A DNA stretch of 6,508 nt from Chitinophaga pinensis (GTDB lineage Bacteria; Bacteroidota; Bacteroidia; Flavobacteriales; Flavobacteriaceae): NCBI GenBank assembly GCA_943324925.2, contig CALPNL020000111.1, positions 1 through 6,508 of the forward strand, read 5' to 3'. Each line of letters begins with the position of its first letter. Within the stretch, counting starts at the first letter, position 1. Of this stretch, positions 5,001 through 6,508 are shown one piece after another. A program made the translations under genes and the position numbers. The notes under the pieces were generated by a model, which searched no databases, had not been told where the DNA came from, and saw only the letters and a list, made by a program, of their open reading frames with translations.

Positions 5001-6508
5001 ATGAAGAAAAAAGTGTATCACTTAGGTGCGTTTGCATTGTTATTTTGTATGACTACGTATGCGCAAGAACAAGAAAATCAATTAAAAGAAGTTGTAATTT
5101 CCGACTCAAAATTTGCTTTAGCGAAAGAAAAATCCGGAAAGGTAATAGTAAAAATTACCGCTGAGGAATTGTCTAAACAACCCGGAAAATCGATAGCTTC
5201 TATTTTAAGTACAGTTGTAGGGGTTGAAATTAATGGAAATCAGAGTAGTGGCGGAAAAAATTTAGGAAGTTACATTCGTGGTGGACGTAACCATCAAACG
5301 TTAATTATTATTGACGGAATTCCAGTTACCGATGCTTCAGGGGTAAATTTAGAATACGATTTACGGTATCTTACTGCAGAACAAGTAGAAAGTATAGAAG
5401 TGATGAAGGGTGCATCGAGCACGCTCTACGGTTCTGGTGCTGCTACAGGAGTTATCAATATTACTTTGAAAAAAGCCAGTAAAAAAGAATTATCTGGGAA
5501 TTCCTTTTTTAGTTTAGGAACCCAAACTACTGCCGATAAAGTGAATTATCGTCCTCAGGATTTCAATCAGGGAATCAGTATGAATGGAACTATTGGAAAG
5601 GTAAACTATTTGGCGATGTTGAATAGTGTTGAAATTAAAGGAATTTCTGAAGCACAAGGAATTGATTTTGAACCCGATCAATTTTCCAAGATAGCTGCTT
5701 TATTTAAAATTGGTTTTAAACCTAATTCTAAATTCTCATTCGATTTCTTTACTAATTTCGATAAAATTAAAAATAACTACGATGGATTTTATGATAATTT
5801 CACTTCTGCAGACACCCCTTTAAATATAGCCAAAACTCAGCAATTTAGGTTTGGTTTTTCGCCTAAATTCAAATACAATAAAGGAGAATTAGTTTTTAAT
5901 TCAGGTTATTCTATCAATGATAGGAACTATTCTTCATTAAACACTTGGTCGAATTCTATCGATAACAGCAGCTATACTTCCAAGTCTGTAAATTTAGATT
6001 TATTCAATAAATACAATTTCTCGAGTCGGTTTTTCTTGATTTTAGGAACCCAATTTCAGTTTAATGAAATGGATTCTCAATCGGAATTAATAGCAAAACA
6101 AAACGCAAAGTTCAATTGGTTTGATACTTATATTACCGCGGTTTATAACTCCGATTTTGGCCTGAATGTCAATGCTGGAGCTCGATACGACAGACACTCA
6201 ATTTATAAAAATTATTCTGTTTATAATTTTAATCCGTCGTTTTCTTTATCAAATGTAGGTCTTAAACTAATTGCCTCTTATAGTACTGCTTACATTACAC
6301 CAAGTTTGTACCAATTGTTTTCTCCTTATGGTAATTTAGATTTAACGCCAGAGAAAAACAATACAATTGAACTAGGATTTGAAAAGGAGTTATTGAATAA
6401 GATTCTTCAATTTAATACTGTTTGTTTTTATAGAGAAGAGAATAATTCTATTGGTTTTTACACTGATCCTGTAAGTTTCGAGTCTAATTATGCAAATATT
6501 GAAGGAAC
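5001..6508 (+). CDS. btuB: TonB-dependent outer-membrane receptor, probably cobalamin receptor BtuB (3' end beyond window)
   Basis: From the ATG at 5001 the frame stays open for 502 codons to the window edge, and an in-frame TAA directly before the ATG fixes the start. Residues 1-21 form a Sec signal peptide with likely cleavage at TYA/QEQ. A TonB-box-like segment, LKEVVIS, lies at 28-34. The plug domain spans about 40-158, with IRGGRNHQTLIIIDGIPV (92-109) and VESIEVMKGASSTLYGSGAA (129-148), both typical of plugs. From about 165 the sequence alternates polar and aromatic residues in beta-barrel fashion, including the late-barrel motif SYSTAYITPSLYQLFSPYG. About 100 residues appear to be missing relative to BtuB-type receptors (roughly 600). 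The substrate is inferred to be cobalamin because the gene follows a B12 riboswitch at 96 nt and is divergent from a BtuFC-like transporter. No frameshift is seen. Confidence 0.93.
   Translation, partial: MKKKVYHLGAFALLFCMTTYAQEQENQLKEVVISDSKFALAKEKSGKVIVKITAEELSKQPGKSIASILSTVVGVEINGNQSSGGKNLGSYIRGGRNHQTLIIIDGIPVTDASGVNLEYDLRYLTAEQVESIEVMKGASSTLYGSGAATGVINITLKKASKKELSGNSFFSLGTQTTADKVNYRPQDFNQGISMNGTIGKVNYLAMLNSVEIKGISEAQGIDFEPDQFSKIAALFKIGFKPNSKFSFDFFTNFDKIKNNYDGFYDNFTSADTPLNIAKTQQFRFGFSPKFKYNKGELVFNSGYSINDRNYSSLNTWSNSIDNSSYTSKSVNLDLFNKYNFSSRFFLILGTQFQFNEMDSQSELIAKQNAKFNWFDTYITAVYNSDFGLNVNAGARYDRHSIYKNYSVYNFNPSFSLSNVGLKLIASYSTAYITPSLYQLFSPYGNLDLTPEKNNTIELGFEKELLNKILQFNTVCFYREENNSIGFYTDPVSFESNYANIEG

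Noticed and set aside
4836..5021. Minus-strand open frame of 61 codons
   Set aside because: It lies antisense to the riboswitch and the btuB start, with no promoter box or coding character.
4778..5164. Plus-strand open frame of 128 codons across the riboswitch and the start of btuB
   Set aside because: It overlaps conserved riboswitch RNA elements and then the btuB signal peptide and plug in another frame. Its product has no recognisable features.
1..6508. Insertion sequences, CRISPR arrays, tRNA or rRNA genes, phage or defence genes
   Set aside because: No long repeats, spaced repeats, transposase motifs, attachment sites or structured RNA other than the riboswitch were found; all gene content is ordinary housekeeping and transport.

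Overview
The window looks like chromosomal DNA from a member of the Flavobacteriaceae, probably Flavobacterium or a close relative. It is AT-rich, no start codon has a Shine-Dalgarno sequence, and each intergenic region carries perfect matches to the Bacteroidetes -7 promoter element TAnnTTTG. The proteins (PurB, a TrmH-type methyltransferase, FecCD-type permease, substrate-binding lipoprotein, TonB-dependent receptor) also read as flavobacterial. This taxonomy is inferred from style and protein character, not from a search.

Left part (1-1779): the N-terminal 45 codons of a small exported or membrane-anchored protein run off the left edge on the minus strand. Next come a strong intrinsic terminator and purB (adenylosuccinate lyase), also on the minus strand. 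A 170-bp divergent promoter region separates purB from a plus-strand trmH-type gene (tRNA/rRNA 2'-O-methyltransferase). This region holds overlapping palindromes and a 12-bp tandem repeat that duplicates the -7 promoter box.

Centre and right (2439-6508): this is a vitamin B12 (cobalamin) uptake locus arranged divergently. On the minus strand, a substrate-binding lipoprotein (BtuF-like) and a FecCD permease (BtuC-like) form a two-gene operon with a 1-nt gap. The permease ends by sharing the tetranucleotide TTAA with the end of trmH, so the two genes overlap tail to tail by 4 bp. On the plus strand, a promoter drives a full cobalamin riboswitch (B12 box, P/L5 core, L13 kissing hairpin) that leads into a TonB-dependent outer-membrane receptor (BtuB-like). 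The receptor is cut by the right edge after 502 codons.

Functionally, the receptor would import cobalamin across the outer membrane using TonB. The lipoprotein would capture it in the periplasm and the permease would pass it through the inner membrane. The ATPase (BtuD) that must power the permease is not on the minus strand here and must lie elsewhere. Only the receptor is directly behind the riboswitch. The transporter operon has its own promoter with a leader of only about 15 nt.

I do not see a clearly new biological system. The points most worth a second look are the regulatory design of the B12 locus (one riboswitch, two divergent units, no visible terminator or Shine-Dalgarno in the expression platform), the missing ATPase, and the duplicated promoter boxes before trmH.
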